NCBI RefSeq assembly: GCF_008014745.1
Contig: NZ_VPFD01000017.1
Coordinates: 1-64,000, forward strand
DNA length: 64,000 nt
Source: Massilia arenae
GTDB lineage: Bacteria > Pseudomonadota > Gammaproteobacteria > Burkholderiales > Burkholderiaceae_D
Reading direction: 5' to 3'
This document shows positions 7,267-16,318 of the stretch, in pieces. Numbering within the stretch: position 1 is the stretch's first letter; every line of letters begins with the position of its first letter. The translations under genes were made by a program, and so were the position numbers. The notes beneath the pieces are model-generated. The model saw nothing but the letters and a program-made list of their open reading frames with translations. It searched no databases and had not been told where the DNA came from.

Positions 7267-8972
7267 AGCCCTTGCGCGTCGGCCTGTTGCTAGAGGCGCG
7301 CGCGAGCGACGGCTATGCGGCCGCCCTGTGCGACTGGCTGGCGGAGAGCCGTGACCTGGAGCTGGCGCTGGTGCTGGTGTCGGACGGGGAACCGGCGGGC
7401 CGGGCCGGGCGCAGGCGCCGCTCCGCGGCCCAGGGGCCGACGGCGCCGCGGACACCGCTGCTGTTCGCCGCCGTGATGGCCATCGAACGTCAATTGCTGC
7501 GCCACTACGAGGCGCATCGCGCGCACCTGGCCGTGGTCGACGTGCCCGCCCTGGCCGCCGCGCGCGGGGTGCCGGTGCGCAGCGTAGCGCCGCCCGGCCT
7601 GGCGCTCGCTGTGGGGGCCGCTGAGGTGTTCGATGAGACGTCTGCTGACGTTTCCACTGACGCGCTCCCCGCGATCTCGCATGCCGAGCTGGCCGGCCTC
7701 GAACTCGACCTGCTGGTGTGCTGCGACGGCGTCGCCTGCGACGAGCGCCTGGGACGCGCGGCGCGCCTCGGCGCCATCGGCATCGACTACCGGCGCGACC
7801 AGATCACCGGCAGCGCGCCCATCGGCTTCTGGGAAACCTACCACCGCGCACGCAAGACCGGATTCGCCATCGTCCGGCCGGGACCGGCAGGGGAGGCCGG
7901 CCAGGTCCTGGTCGAGGGGGCGTTCCGCACCAAGTATTCCTTCCTGCTCAACCAGGCCCACCTGTTCTGCAAGGCGCATGCCCAGTTGCGCAGGCTGCTG
8001 GGCGACGTGGCCACGACACGCCAGCTGCCGGCCGCGCGCGATCCGGTGCCCTACTCGGGTTGCTGCCTGGCGCCGCCGGGCAGCCTGCACGCGCTGCTGT
8101 ACGCGTTCAAGCTGGCCGGGCGACTCGGCATGCGCGGCGCGCGGCGCGTGCTCGGCATCCGCCACAAATGGACGCTGTCGGTGACCCGTTCAGGGTGGCG
8201 CAACGCCGCTTTATGGCGCGGCGTACCGGTGGCAGCGCCGCATGGCCATTTCTGGGCCGATCCCTTCCTGCGGGTCCACGCCGGAAGGGTGTACTGCTTC
8301 GTCGAAGACTATGTGTATGCCACCAACCGCGCGCATATCTCGGTGCTCGAGATCACCAAGGCCGACGTCAAGTGCCTCGGGGTGGCGCTGCAGGAGCCCT
8401 TCCACCTGTCGTTTCCCTTCCTGTTCGAGTATGGGGGCCATCTCTATATGTGCCCCGAGACCTCCGAGAGCAACCAGATCCGCATCTACAAATGCGACGA
8501 GTTCCCGCTGCGCTGGACGCAAGATTCGGTCGCCATCGACGGCATCTCGGCGGCCGACTCGATGTTCTTCGAACACCGCGGACGCTGGTGGCTGCTCACC
8601 AGCATCGACCGCTCGGGCCTGAACGACCACTGTTCCGAACTGTGCCTGTTCCATGCGCCCGATCCGCTCGGTGGAGCATGGACCCCGCACCCCATGAACC
8701 CGCTCTATATCGATACCGACATGGGACGCAACGCCGGCCTGATCGTGGACGAAGGGCGCATCTACCGCGCTGCCCAGCGCCAGGGATTCGACCAGTACGG
8801 CGAGGGCCTGGCCCTGTACGAGATCGTCGAACTCGACGAGACCAGGTATTCGGAGCGCAAGGTGACCGATATCCGGCACGATTACCTGCAGCGCTCGCTC
8901 GGCAGCCACCACATCTCGTCCGACGGCAACGTGACCGTGGTCGATTTCAAGACCCATTGCTTCGCTCCCTGA
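7245..8972 (+). CDS. Formyltransferase-like / five-bladed propeller (GIPC-transferase-like) fusion protein
   Basis: A 575-residue two-part protein. The first half (about 1-250) resembles formyltransferase folds (LRVGLLLEARASDG..., LDLLVCCDG, LGAIGIDYRRDQITGSAPIGFWETYH). The catalytic N-H-D set of tRNA formyltransferases is not obvious. From about residue 307, HKWTLSV through GHFWADPF, FVEDYVY and SFPFLFEYGGHLYMCPETSESNQI match the N-terminal propeller domain described for glucosamine inositolphosphorylceramide transferase-like proteins, related to GH43 folds. It may modify or recognise an amino sugar. GGAAGGGG precedes the ATG at 7245, which overlaps the previous gene by 22 nt. Confidence 0.68.
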   Translation: MQRAGTVKPLRVGLLLEARASDGYAAALCDWLAESRDLELALVLVSDGEPAGRAGRRRRSAAQGPTAPRTPLLFAAVMAIERQLLRHYEAHRAHLAVVDVPALAAARGVPVRSVAPPGLALAVGAAEVFDETSADVSTDALPAISHAELAGLELDLLVCCDGVACDERLGRAARLGAIGIDYRRDQITGSAPIGFWETYHRARKTGFAIVRPGPAGEAGQVLVEGAFRTKYSFLLNQAHLFCKAHAQLRRLLGDVATTRQLPAARDPVPYSGCCLAPPGSLHALLYAFKLAGRLGMRGARRVLGIRHKWTLSVTRSGWRNAALWRGVPVAAPHGHFWADPFLRVHAGRVYCFVEDYVYATNRAHISVLEITKADVKCLGVALQEPFHLSFPFLFEYGGHLYMCPETSESNQIRIYKCDEFPLRWTQDSVAIDGISAADSMFFEHRGRWWLLTSIDRSGLNDHCSELCLFHAPDPLGGAWTPHPMNPLYIDTDMGRNAGLIVDEGRIYRAAQRQGFDQYGEGLALYEIVELDETRYSERKVTDIRHDYLQRSLGSHHISSDGNVTVVDFKTHCFAP

Positions 8973-8994
8973 GGGGCCGACCCGACGCACACCC

Positions 8995-10545
8995 ATGAGC
9001 GAACCTATCCTGCCACCGCTGTCGCCACCGCTGTCGCCATCGATCCCGGCAGCCGTTGCGCTTTCGCCCGGCGCGGCCCGGTCCGCCGACGTGGCGCTCG
9101 TGTACCTGGGCTGCCTGGGTGCGGCGCTGGCGGCCGGCGTGGCTTGCGAGCTCCTGGGTGGCGCGCGCGCCGCCGCCGTCCTCGGCGCCGGCGTGGTGAC
9201 GCTGCTCGGCATGCGAGATTTCCGCGTCCTGGCCGTGGCGGCGGCCTTCCTGCTGCCCTATTTGCCGACCTGGTTCCTGTCCGAAGGCGTGGCCGGCGTG
9301 TCCGGCCAGCGCATCGTCGGCCTGGTGATGCTGCTCGTCCTGGTATCGGTCGCCTGCGGCCATGCGCTCGATCCCTGGCGCATCCGTTATCCCCGCTGGC
9401 GGCCGGCTTTCCTGGCCTACGTCGCCGTGTTCGTGTTCGCCGCCCTCAATGGCGCCACGTCGGCGAGCGCCATCCCGGAGTATTTCAGGGTGCTCGAGGT
9501 GGTGCGCGAGACGACGCCGCTGGGCTACCTGCGGGTGAGCCTGTTCGCGCCCGCGCTGATCATCGCGGGCTGCGCGATCGTGGGCCTGCTGGCGGCGAAT
9601 GTGCGCGATCCGCGCTGGCTCCTGTTGCCGGTGCTGTCGTCGGCGGTGCTGCTGGCGGCGCTGGTCGGCCTGTTCGCGCTGCACGGCGCCAGCGCCGGCG
9701 CCGACCTGGCGCAGCAGGAATCGCGCCGCTCATTGTCGGTGCTGGGCCTGCATGCCAACGAACTGGGCCTGCTGCTGAACATGGCGCTCGCGCTGGCGAT
9801 CTGCGCCCTCGGGACGGCCCGGCGGGCCGTGGCCCGGGTCGCGCTGGCGCTGGCCTGCCTGGTGCTGATGGCGGGCGTCCTGATGACGTTCTCGCGCGGC
9901 GCCTTCCTCGGGCTGGCGGTGGTCATCCTGTATGCGCTGGCGGCCGCGCGCGGCCGCAGCTGGCCGCTGTGGGGGCTGGTCGCGCTGGCGCTGGTCGCGG
10001 CCCTGTCGTCCGATTCGCTGGCGCAGCGGGCCTTGCACGGCATCGGCGGCGGCGACCTCGACTTTCTCAGCTCCGGCCGGATCGACGCCATCTGGCTGCC
10101 GCTGATTCCAGAAATACTCGACCACCCGATCCTGGGCGCCGGCCACGGATCGATCCTGTGGTCGCAGGCGGCGCAGGCGCGCACGATCCTGCCGGTGAGC
10201 CACCCACACAGCGCCTACCTGGCCTCGCTGCTCGACGTCGGCATCGTCGGCAGTGTGCTGACCGCGCTGTTCTTCGCCCATGCCTGGCGACTGTTGCGGC
10301 GCGCGGCGCGCCAGGCCGCCCGGCTCGCCCAGGGCGCGCTGGCCGGATTCTTCATTGGCGGCGCGGCCTGCATCCTGCTGCTGCTGGTCCAGGGCCTGAC
10401 CGACGACAGCTTCATGCCGGCGTTCACGCATGTGTATTTCTGGCTGTGCTATGGCGCGGCGGTCGGGACCCTGGCCCGTGCGCAGGCCGCACCTGCGGTG
10501 CGCGCCCCGGCACGCGGCCGGCGCGCAACGGGGGAGGCGACATGA
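8995..10545 (+). CDS. O-antigen ligase / Wzy-type polymerase family membrane protein
   Basis: A 516-residue polytopic membrane protein with about 10-12 predicted helices and the Wzy_C family region around MTFSRGAFLGLAVVILYALAAA (residues about 297-318). A large periplasmic loop lies before it, and a later SHPHSAYLASLLDVGIVGS segment resembles the conserved H-N/H-S region of the family. In this locus it most likely polymerises lipid-linked repeat units in the periplasm. The cytoplasmic N terminus begins with a PPLSPPLSP repeat encoded by a 12-bp duplication. The end overlaps the next gene by 4 nt (ATGA). Confidence 0.82.
   Translation: MSEPILPPLSPPLSPSIPAAVALSPGAARSADVALVYLGCLGAALAAGVACELLGGARAAAVLGAGVVTLLGMRDFRVLAVAAAFLLPYLPTWFLSEGVAGVSGQRIVGLVMLLVLVSVACGHALDPWRIRYPRWRPAFLAYVAVFVFAALNGATSASAIPEYFRVLEVVRETTPLGYLRVSLFAPALIIAGCAIVGLLAANVRDPRWLLLPVLSSAVLLAALVGLFALHGASAGADLAQQESRRSLSVLGLHANELGLLLNMALALAICALGTARRAVARVALALACLVLMAGVLMTFSRGAFLGLAVVILYALAAARGRSWPLWGLVALALVAALSSDSLAQRALHGIGGGDLDFLSSGRIDAIWLPLIPEILDHPILGAGHGSILWSQAAQARTILPVSHPHSAYLASLLDVGIVGSVLTALFFAHAWRLLRRAARQAARLAQGALAGFFIGGAACILLLLVQGLTDDSFMPAFTHVYFWLCYGAAVGTLARAQAAPAVRAPARGRRATGEAT
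9013..9036 (+). repeat. Two in-frame 12-bp tandem repeats
   Basis: CCACCGCTGTCG is present twice in a row near the start of the polymerase gene, encoding PPLSPPLS in the cytoplasmic N terminus. Confidence 0.85.
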
Positions 10546-11657
10546 AAGTCTGTTTCGTCGGCATGGACAATCTGCCGGTGCTGGCCGAGGAATTCAATAT
10601 GCACGGGATCGGCGGCGAGCAGGTCCAGCAGACGCTGCTGGCCGGCGCACTGGTGCGGCGCGGCTTCGAGGTCAGCATGGTCGTGTTCGACTACGGCCAG
10701 GCCGATCGCCGCAGCTGGTCGGGCGTCGTCACCCACCGCGCGTTCCGCCAGGCGGCCGGACTGCCGGTGCTGCGTTTTGTCTATCCACGCTGGATCAAGA
10801 CCTGGCGCGCGCTGCGGCGCGCCGACGCCGACGTGTACTACCTGAGCTGCGCCGGCATGCAGCTGGGCCTGGTAGCGCTGTTCTGCCGCCTTCACGGCCG
10901 CAAGCTGGTGTTCCGGGTTGCGCATGACAGCGACTGCGAGCCGGATGCGCTCCTGATCAAATACCGGCGCGACCGCAAGCTGTACGAATACGGCTTGCAG
11001 CGGGCACACCTGGTGCTGGTCCAGACCGAGCGCCAGCGCGACGCCATGCTGCAGAACTACCTGCGCCACAGCACGGTCGCGCGCATGCTGGTGCAGGCGG
11101 CGGCGGAGCCGGTGGAGCGCGAGGTCGACGTGCTGTGGGTGAACAACCTGCGCCAGTTCAAGCGCCCGGACCTGCTGCTCGAGCTGGCGCGCCGCCTGCC
11201 GCGCCTGCGTTTTTGCATGATCGGAGGAGAACAGCCCGGCGCCGCCGAACTGTATGCTGGCATCGCGGCGCAGGCCGCGCAATTGCCCAACCTGTCGTTC
11301 AGTGGCCGCGTGCCGTACCACCGGATGGCCGGACGCTACGCGGCGGCGCGGGTGTTCGTCAATACCTCGGACAGCGAAGGTTTCCCCAACTCCTACCTGC
11401 AAGCCTGGATCCACGGCACGCCCACGGTCGCCTTCTTCGACCCCGACGGGGTGATCGCCCGCGAAGGACTCGGTCATGCGGCAACCACGCTGGACGACAT
11501 GGCGGCGCAGGTCGCCGCGCTGGCCGCGGGCGGCGCCGACTGGCAGGCGCGCAGCGCGCGCTGCCGCGCCTACATGGAGCGGCATTATGCCGAGCAGGAC
11601 GTGCTTGGCCCCTATCTGGATGGACTCGAGGAGGTCTGCCATGGAACAAGCAACTGA
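10542..11657 (+). CDS. Glycosyltransferase family 4/1 (GT-B fold)
   Basis: A 371-residue GT-B glycosyltransferase. It begins MKVCFVGMDNLPVLAEEFN, and the donor-domain signature is VFVNTSDSEGFPNSYLQAWIHGTPTV (split here as EGFPNSYLQ, about residue 278), in which the second Glu of the usual E-x7-E is replaced by Gln. It probably adds one sugar to the repeat unit. GGGGAGG lies just upstream of the ATG, which overlaps the previous stop as ATGA. Overlap of 17 nt with the next glycosyltransferase indicates coupling. Confidence 0.85.
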   Translation: MKVCFVGMDNLPVLAEEFNMHGIGGEQVQQTLLAGALVRRGFEVSMVVFDYGQADRRSWSGVVTHRAFRQAAGLPVLRFVYPRWIKTWRALRRADADVYYLSCAGMQLGLVALFCRLHGRKLVFRVAHDSDCEPDALLIKYRRDRKLYEYGLQRAHLVLVQTERQRDAMLQNYLRHSTVARMLVQAAAEPVEREVDVLWVNNLRQFKRPDLLLELARRLPRLRFCMIGGEQPGAAELYAGIAAQAAQLPNLSFSGRVPYHRMAGRYAAARVFVNTSDSEGFPNSYLQAWIHGTPTVAFFDPDGVIAREGLGHAATTLDDMAAQVAALAAGGADWQARSARCRAYMERHYAEQDVLGPYLDGLEEVCHGTSN

Positions 11658-12786
11658 ACGGCCGCTGCACGTGATGTTCCTGGTCGTGTCCGCCAGCGTC
11701 GGCGGGGCCGAGACCCATGCGGTGACGCTGGCGCAGGCGCTCGACCGGCGCCGCTTCTCGGTGTCGCTGGTCTACCTGAAGGACGAGGCCGAAATCCCCG
11801 GCGCCTTCGACGACGAACATTGCCGGGTGTCGGCGTTCTGCCTGAACGCCCGCAACAAGCTCGACCTGGGTGCGGCGCGCCGGCTGGCGGACTATGCGGC
11901 AGAGCGCGAGGTCGACATCATCGTCTGCGCCAACCCGTATCCGCTGATCTATGCATGGGCGGTGCGGCTGCTGTCGCGGCGGCGCCTGCGCGTGGTAGAG
12001 ATCCTGCATTCGACCGAGCCGTTTACGCGGCGCGCGTGGCTGCAGATGTATCTGTACCGGCCCCTGATGTGGATGTCCGACCTGCTGGTCTTCGTCTGCA
12101 AGAACCAGCGCTCGTACTGGGAGACCCAGCGGGTGAGGGCGCGCAGTTCGCAGGTGGTGCACAACGGCGTCGACCTGGGCCGCTTCAGGAACGACTTCGG
12201 GCCGGCGCAGATCTGCGCTTTCCGGCGACTGAACGGCTTCGCGGATCACGACTACGTGGTCGGCATCTGCGGGATCCTGCGCCAGGAAAAAGGGCACCAG
12301 GACCTGCTGCGTGCGCTCCACATGGCGCACGCGGCCGGCACCTGCGCCAAGTGCCTGATGATCGGGGACGGGCCGATGCGGCCGGCGATCGAATCCACCA
12401 TCGAAAGCCTGCGCCTGACGGAGGACGTCGCGATCACGGGTGTGCTGGCCGACGTGCGGCTCGCCATCGCCTCGTGCGACGTGATCGTGGTGCCCTCGCA
12501 TAACGAGACCTTCTCGATCGCGGCGCTCGAAGCGATGGCGCTGGGTAAACCCCTGATCATGGCCGACGTGGGCGGCGCCTCGGAGCAGGTCGAACACTCG
12601 GGCAATGGCTACCTGTATCCCAAGGCCGACGTGGCCGCGCTGTCCGACCGCATCCTGCGCATGGCCGACCCGGGCTGCCGCAGCGCCTTCGGCGCCGCCA
12701 GCCTGCGCAAGGTGATCAGCGAATTCTCGCTGACGCGGATGGTGGACGCCTACGCGCGCGAGTTCAGCGACCTGGTGCGGCACTGA
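11641..12786 (+). CDS. Glycosyltransferase family 4 (GT-B fold)
   Basis: A 381-residue GT4 enzyme. The N-terminal loop is SASVGGAETHAVTLAQAL (about 15-32) and the donor domain runs from CGILRQEKGHQDLL (about 211). The E-x7-E motif is in ETFSIAALEAMALGKPLI (about 288). It should transfer a sugar to the growing lipid-linked unit. A strong GAGGAGG ribosome site precedes the ATG at 11641. It shares 17 nt with the preceding glycosyltransferase and is 1 nt from the flippase gene. Confidence 0.88.
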   Translation: MEQATERPLHVMFLVVSASVGGAETHAVTLAQALDRRRFSVSLVYLKDEAEIPGAFDDEHCRVSAFCLNARNKLDLGAARRLADYAAEREVDIIVCANPYPLIYAWAVRLLSRRRLRVVEILHSTEPFTRRAWLQMYLYRPLMWMSDLLVFVCKNQRSYWETQRVRARSSQVVHNGVDLGRFRNDFGPAQICAFRRLNGFADHDYVVGICGILRQEKGHQDLLRALHMAHAAGTCAKCLMIGDGPMRPAIESTIESLRLTEDVAITGVLADVRLAIASCDVIVVPSHNETFSIAALEAMALGKPLIMADVGGASEQVEHSGNGYLYPKADVAALSDRILRMADPGCRSAFGAASLRKVISEFSLTRMVDAYAREFSDLVRH

Positions 12787-12787
12787 T

Positions 12788-14290
12788 ATGGGGCGCGCCG
12801 GTCAAGCCATGGGAGTGAGCCGGTCGGCGGCGTTCCTGACCGCCGGCGGCATGGTCGAGTTCGCCTTGCAGTTCCTGCTGCCCGTGATCCTCGTGCGCCA
12901 GCTCGACGCCGACACCTTCGGCCAGTACCGCTTCCTGACCCTGGTGCTGGGAACGGCGCTGGCGCTGGCCCCGGCCTTCATGCCGCAGGCGCTGTACTAC
13001 TTCCTGCCGCGCGCCGGCAGCCGGCAACTGACGGTGATCGGCAACGCCGCCGCCTGGCTGGCCTGCATGGGCCTGGTCGTGGCCTTCCTCGTGAGTCCGG
13101 CCAGCCCGCTCGCGGGCGAGCTGTTGCGCGCGCTGCACCGGGCCACGCACGGCCTGTCGGCGCTCTACCTGGGCCTGTCGGTGTTGCTGACGATCGTGAC
13201 CACGCTGGCGATCGCCGAGGGGCGCATCCTGTGGCATTGCAGTACCGAGCTGGTGTTGGCCCTACTGCGCACCGCCCTGGTGGCGATGGCCGCGGTCCTG
13301 TCGCACGACATCGGCTGGGTGGTGGCGGCGCTGGTGCTCGACGCTTCGCTGCGCCTGGCGGTGCTGGCTGCCTATCTCCTGACCCGGCCGGGCGGTGCGC
13401 GCCTGCGCTGCGAGCCGGCGAGCCTGCTGGCGCAGTTACGCTATGCGCTGCCGTTCGCCGCGGGCGGCAGCCTGTTCGCCATGCGGGCCCAGGCCGACGG
13501 CTGGATCGCCGCGTCGGTGATGCCGCCGCACGTCTTCGCCGCGTTCACCATCGGCGCCGTGGTGCTGCCGGTCGCCACGCTGATTCGCCAGCCGATCAAT
13601 AGCGCGATGCTCCCGCACCTGAACCGCGCCTTCGCCGGCGGCGCCCGCGGCGAAGTCCACGCGCTGCTGCTCAAGGGGAGCGGGGCGGCGACGCTGCTGC
13701 TGGCGCCCCTGGCCTGCGCGCTGTTCCTGCTGGCGCCCGAGATCGTGGCGCTGGTGTACACCGACCGTTATCTGGCGGCGGTCCCGGTGATGCGCTTGTA
13801 CTTGCTGCTGGTCGTGCTGCAGTCGGTGGCGGTCGGCTTCGCGATGCCGGCGCTCGACATGGGCCGGCTGGCGCTGCGGATCAATCTTGCCGGACTGGCG
13901 CTGTCCGTCACCCTGAGCCTGGCCGGCGTGCACTGGTTCGGCCTGGCCGGGGCGGCGCTCGGCAGCGTTGCCGCCTTCCTGCTGTGCGAACTCGCCAATG
14001 CGCGCGCCGTCGGGAAGGTGCTGGAGCGGCCATGGCGCGCGATGTTTCCGCTGCGGCTGGCGGGGCTGGTGCTGGGCGCCTGCGTGGCGGGAATCCTGCT
14101 GGCCGAATGGTGCGCGCCAGCCTTCGGCGCCGACCCGTGGCGCGCCCTCGGGGGCAAGCTGGGCGTGTACGCCGCCGCAACGCTGGCGCTGTTCGCGGCG
14201 TGTGGCGGCCTGGGAGAGCTGCGCCGCCTGTGCGCGCCATTCGCCGTTACCGGCGTGGTGCCGCTCGCGGCGCGGCCGCCATCGGCCTGA
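12788..14290 (+). CDS. Wzx-type polysaccharide flippase (MVF/MATE-like superfamily)
   Basis: A 500-residue integral membrane protein with about 12-14 hydrophobic segments. The N-terminal region (FLLPVILVRQLDADTFGQYRF, residues about 28-48) is typical of polysaccharide biosynthesis exporters. It probably flips the undecaprenyl-linked repeat unit to the periplasm for the polymerase encoded at 8995. It follows the glycosyltransferase gene by one base. The start may instead be the ATG at 12809. It is the last gene before a 247-nt gap. Confidence 0.82.
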   Translation: MGRAGQAMGVSRSAAFLTAGGMVEFALQFLLPVILVRQLDADTFGQYRFLTLVLGTALALAPAFMPQALYYFLPRAGSRQLTVIGNAAAWLACMGLVVAFLVSPASPLAGELLRALHRATHGLSALYLGLSVLLTIVTTLAIAEGRILWHCSTELVLALLRTALVAMAAVLSHDIGWVVAALVLDASLRLAVLAAYLLTRPGGARLRCEPASLLAQLRYALPFAAGGSLFAMRAQADGWIAASVMPPHVFAAFTIGAVVLPVATLIRQPINSAMLPHLNRAFAGGARGEVHALLLKGSGAATLLLAPLACALFLLAPEIVALVYTDRYLAAVPVMRLYLLLVVLQSVAVGFAMPALDMGRLALRINLAGLALSVTLSLAGVHWFGLAGAALGSVAAFLLCELANARAVGKVLERPWRAMFPLRLAGLVLGACVAGILLAEWCAPAFGADPWRALGGKLGVYAAATLALFAACGGLGELRRLCAPFAVTGVVPLAARPPSA

Positions 14291-14537
14291 AGTCGCCATT
14301 CCTGGAGTATGTAGGTAGCTGAAACCCGCTTCAGCGTCGGCTGGGGGCGCTTGAAGCACAGATTCTTCTTGCTGAGTTACCGATCGCCTTGATCTAACTC
14401 AGCAAGTGATGTGTTTATCGCGATAGGGTAGTGATAGCAGGCTTGCCTTCACGCGCCACGTCATGGAGAGCTTATGAGGATAGGCTCTTGCATAGCCGCG
14501 CAGCAGTGCGCGGTGCCGGTCCAACCGAGGGAGCAGC
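14291..14537 (+). promoter_or_regulatory. Leader region of the chain-length gene with an inverted repeat and possible promoter
   Basis: This 247-nt gap holds no credible gene. CTTGCTGAGTTA (14368-14379) and TAACTCAGCAAG (14395-14406) form a perfect 12-bp inverted repeat around 15 nt. No T-run follows, so an operator or processed hairpin is at least as likely as a terminator. TTGATC at 14389-14394, touching the right arm, with GTTTAT 18 nt later could be a promoter for the chain-length gene, which would put the repeat at its -35 region. GAGGGAG before 14538 is the ribosome site. Confidence 0.45.
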
Positions 14538-15998
14538 ATGGGGAAGAACGAGATCCTGACACCGGAAGCGACGCCCTTGGACAGGTTCGATCCGGGCCCC
14601 GCGCTGGTGCCGTTCAGGCTGACGGAACATGTCGGGGTGATGGTGCGCCACCGGCTGTTCATCGCGCTGGTGACCTTGTCGGTGGCGGCGCTGGGCACCC
14701 TCTACGCCCTGGCGCGGCCACCGTCCTATACGGCCAACCTGATGATCCACGTGACCGACATGCGTTCGTCCGAACCGCGCACGCTGCTCGGCCAGACCAC
14801 GCCCGGCACGGCGTACAAGCGCGCCATGGCCGAAGCCGAACTGCTGCGCTCGCGTGCGGTCATCGGGACGGCCGCGACCCGCTTGCGGCTGGACGTGGTG
14901 GCCGAGCCGCGCTACTTCCCTGCGATCGGCACGGCGCTGGCGCGCTGGAATGCGCGCCACGGCCTGGCGCCGGCGCCCTACGGCGGCTATGCCTGGGGCA
15001 GCGAGCGCATCCGGGTGAGCGAGCTGGCGGTGCCGCCGGACCTCCTCGACCAGCCGCTCCATGTCACGCGCCTCGACCGGGAACGCTACAGCCTGCGCGC
15101 CGGGGACGAAGCCCGCGCCGTCGTCGGCCGGGTCGGCACGCCGTTGGTGACGGAGCAGGGCGGCGGCAGCGTGCGCCTCACGATCGCCGCGCTGGAGGGC
15201 GCGCCCGGCACCACCTACCTGGTGGCGCGGCGCTCGGTCCCGGCCGTGATCGACGAGATCGCGACCGCATTGGAGGTTGCCGAGCTCGGCAAGGACACGG
15301 GCGTCCTCAGCGTGAGGCTCCAGGGAGTCGAGCCGCGCCGGCTCACGGCCGTCCTCAACGAGATCGGCAATGTCTATATGGAGCATGTGCGTAGCGAGAA
15401 AGCGAGCGAGTCGACCGGTTCGATGGACGTACTGCGCGCGCGCCTTCCCGCGCTGCGCCAGCGCGTCGCCGCCGCCGAGGAGCGCTACGAATCCTACCGC
15501 CGCCAGCACGGCGCCGCCGACGTCGTCGAGGATACGCGCCTTGCGCTCGGCCGCCTGTCCGCCACCCGCGAGCAACTGGCCCAGTTGCAGCGCAGGCGCG
15601 CCGAGCTTGGCGTGCGCTTCGGCGACCGGCATCCTGAGCTGCTGGCGCTGGACCGGCAGCTGGACGGGGCGCGCCAGGAGATTGCCGGCCTCGAGGCCGA
15701 GGCCGGGCGCCTGCCCGCCCTGGCGACCGAGCTAGAGCGGCGGGCGCGCGACCTGAAGGCCGAGACCGACCTGTATAACGCGGTGCTGCGCCGCACGGAA
15801 GAACTCGACGTCGATGCCGGAGACCGCTCCAGCAACGTCAGGATCGTCGACGAGGCGGTCGTGCCGATGAAGCCGGCCGGCTCGCGCAAGGTGATCGTCG
15901 CACTGTCCATCGTGCTCGGCCTGTTCCTCGGCATCGGCGGGGCCTTCATCCTGACCTTGCGTGAACGGCTGCGCCAGCCGATTCGGGGGGATACATGA
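14538..15998 (+). CDS. Wzz/GumC-type polysaccharide chain-length and export protein, no kinase domain
   Basis: A 486-residue inner-membrane protein of the polysaccharide co-polymerase family. One membrane helix lies near 37-60 (LFIALVTLSVAALGTLYALA) and another at the C-terminal end (VIVALSIVLGLFLGIGGAFIL). Between them is a periplasmic domain with long coiled-coil segments (about 290-420, rich in Arg, Glu, Ala, Leu). No Walker A or Tyr-rich tail follows, so it lacks the fused tyrosine kinase found in Wzc/ExoP. It should control chain length or couple polymerisation to export. Confidence 0.82.
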   Translation: MGKNEILTPEATPLDRFDPGPALVPFRLTEHVGVMVRHRLFIALVTLSVAALGTLYALARPPSYTANLMIHVTDMRSSEPRTLLGQTTPGTAYKRAMAEAELLRSRAVIGTAATRLRLDVVAEPRYFPAIGTALARWNARHGLAPAPYGGYAWGSERIRVSELAVPPDLLDQPLHVTRLDRERYSLRAGDEARAVVGRVGTPLVTEQGGGSVRLTIAALEGAPGTTYLVARRSVPAVIDEIATALEVAELGKDTGVLSVRLQGVEPRRLTAVLNEIGNVYMEHVRSEKASESTGSMDVLRARLPALRQRVAAAEERYESYRRQHGAADVVEDTRLALGRLSATREQLAQLQRRRAELGVRFGDRHPELLALDRQLDGARQEIAGLEAEAGRLPALATELERRARDLKAETDLYNAVLRRTEELDVDAGDRSSNVRIVDEAVVPMKPAGSRKVIVALSIVLGLFLGIGGAFILTLRERLRQPIRGDT

Positions 15999-16318
15999 AG
16001 CGGATCGCGCGTATCGGGATCGTCCTGCTGGCCGCTTGCGGGCTATGCCTGCTGCGCATCGCCCTCGTGCTCCTGGGAACCTTGGTGTATCTGTTGCTGT
16101 TGCCAGGTGTGATCGCCATGAAGCGCGACTATCCCCATGCCGACCGGGTCTTCCTGTGGTGCGCGCTGCTGGGCTGGACCGGCGCGTTCTGGATCGCGGC
16201 CCTGGTCTTCGTGCTGACGCGGCGGGCAAACGCCATGCCCGCGAATGCCGGTCATCGGCCGTCCATGGCCACCGGCGACGGCGCCGTCGTATTTACCAAA
16301 CGCGGACGGGACTGCTAG
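15995..16318 (+). CDS. Small membrane protein resembling the superinfection-immunity family
   Basis: A 107-residue protein coupled to the chain-length gene by ATGA overlap. Two or three hydrophobic segments are visible: about 8-40 and 55-75. The pattern LLLPGVIAMKRDYPHADRV followed by LLGWTGAFWIAALVFVL resembles the small Imm_superinfect family of membrane proteins (named after phage T4 Imm), many of which occur outside phages and have unknown roles. Here it is more likely an accessory of the exopolysaccharide machinery. Its TAG lies in a CTAG tetranucleotide shared with the stop codon of the convergent regulator gene. Confidence 0.6.
   Translation: MKRIARIGIVLLAACGLCLLRIALVLLGTLVYLLLLPGVIAMKRDYPHADRVFLWCALLGWTGAFWIAALVFVLTRRANAMPANAGHRPSMATGDGAVVFTKRGRDC

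Noticed and set aside
15995-16318. Prophage or phage-defence island
   Set aside because: The superinfection-immunity resemblance is isolated; no phage structural, integrase or defence genes occur nearby.
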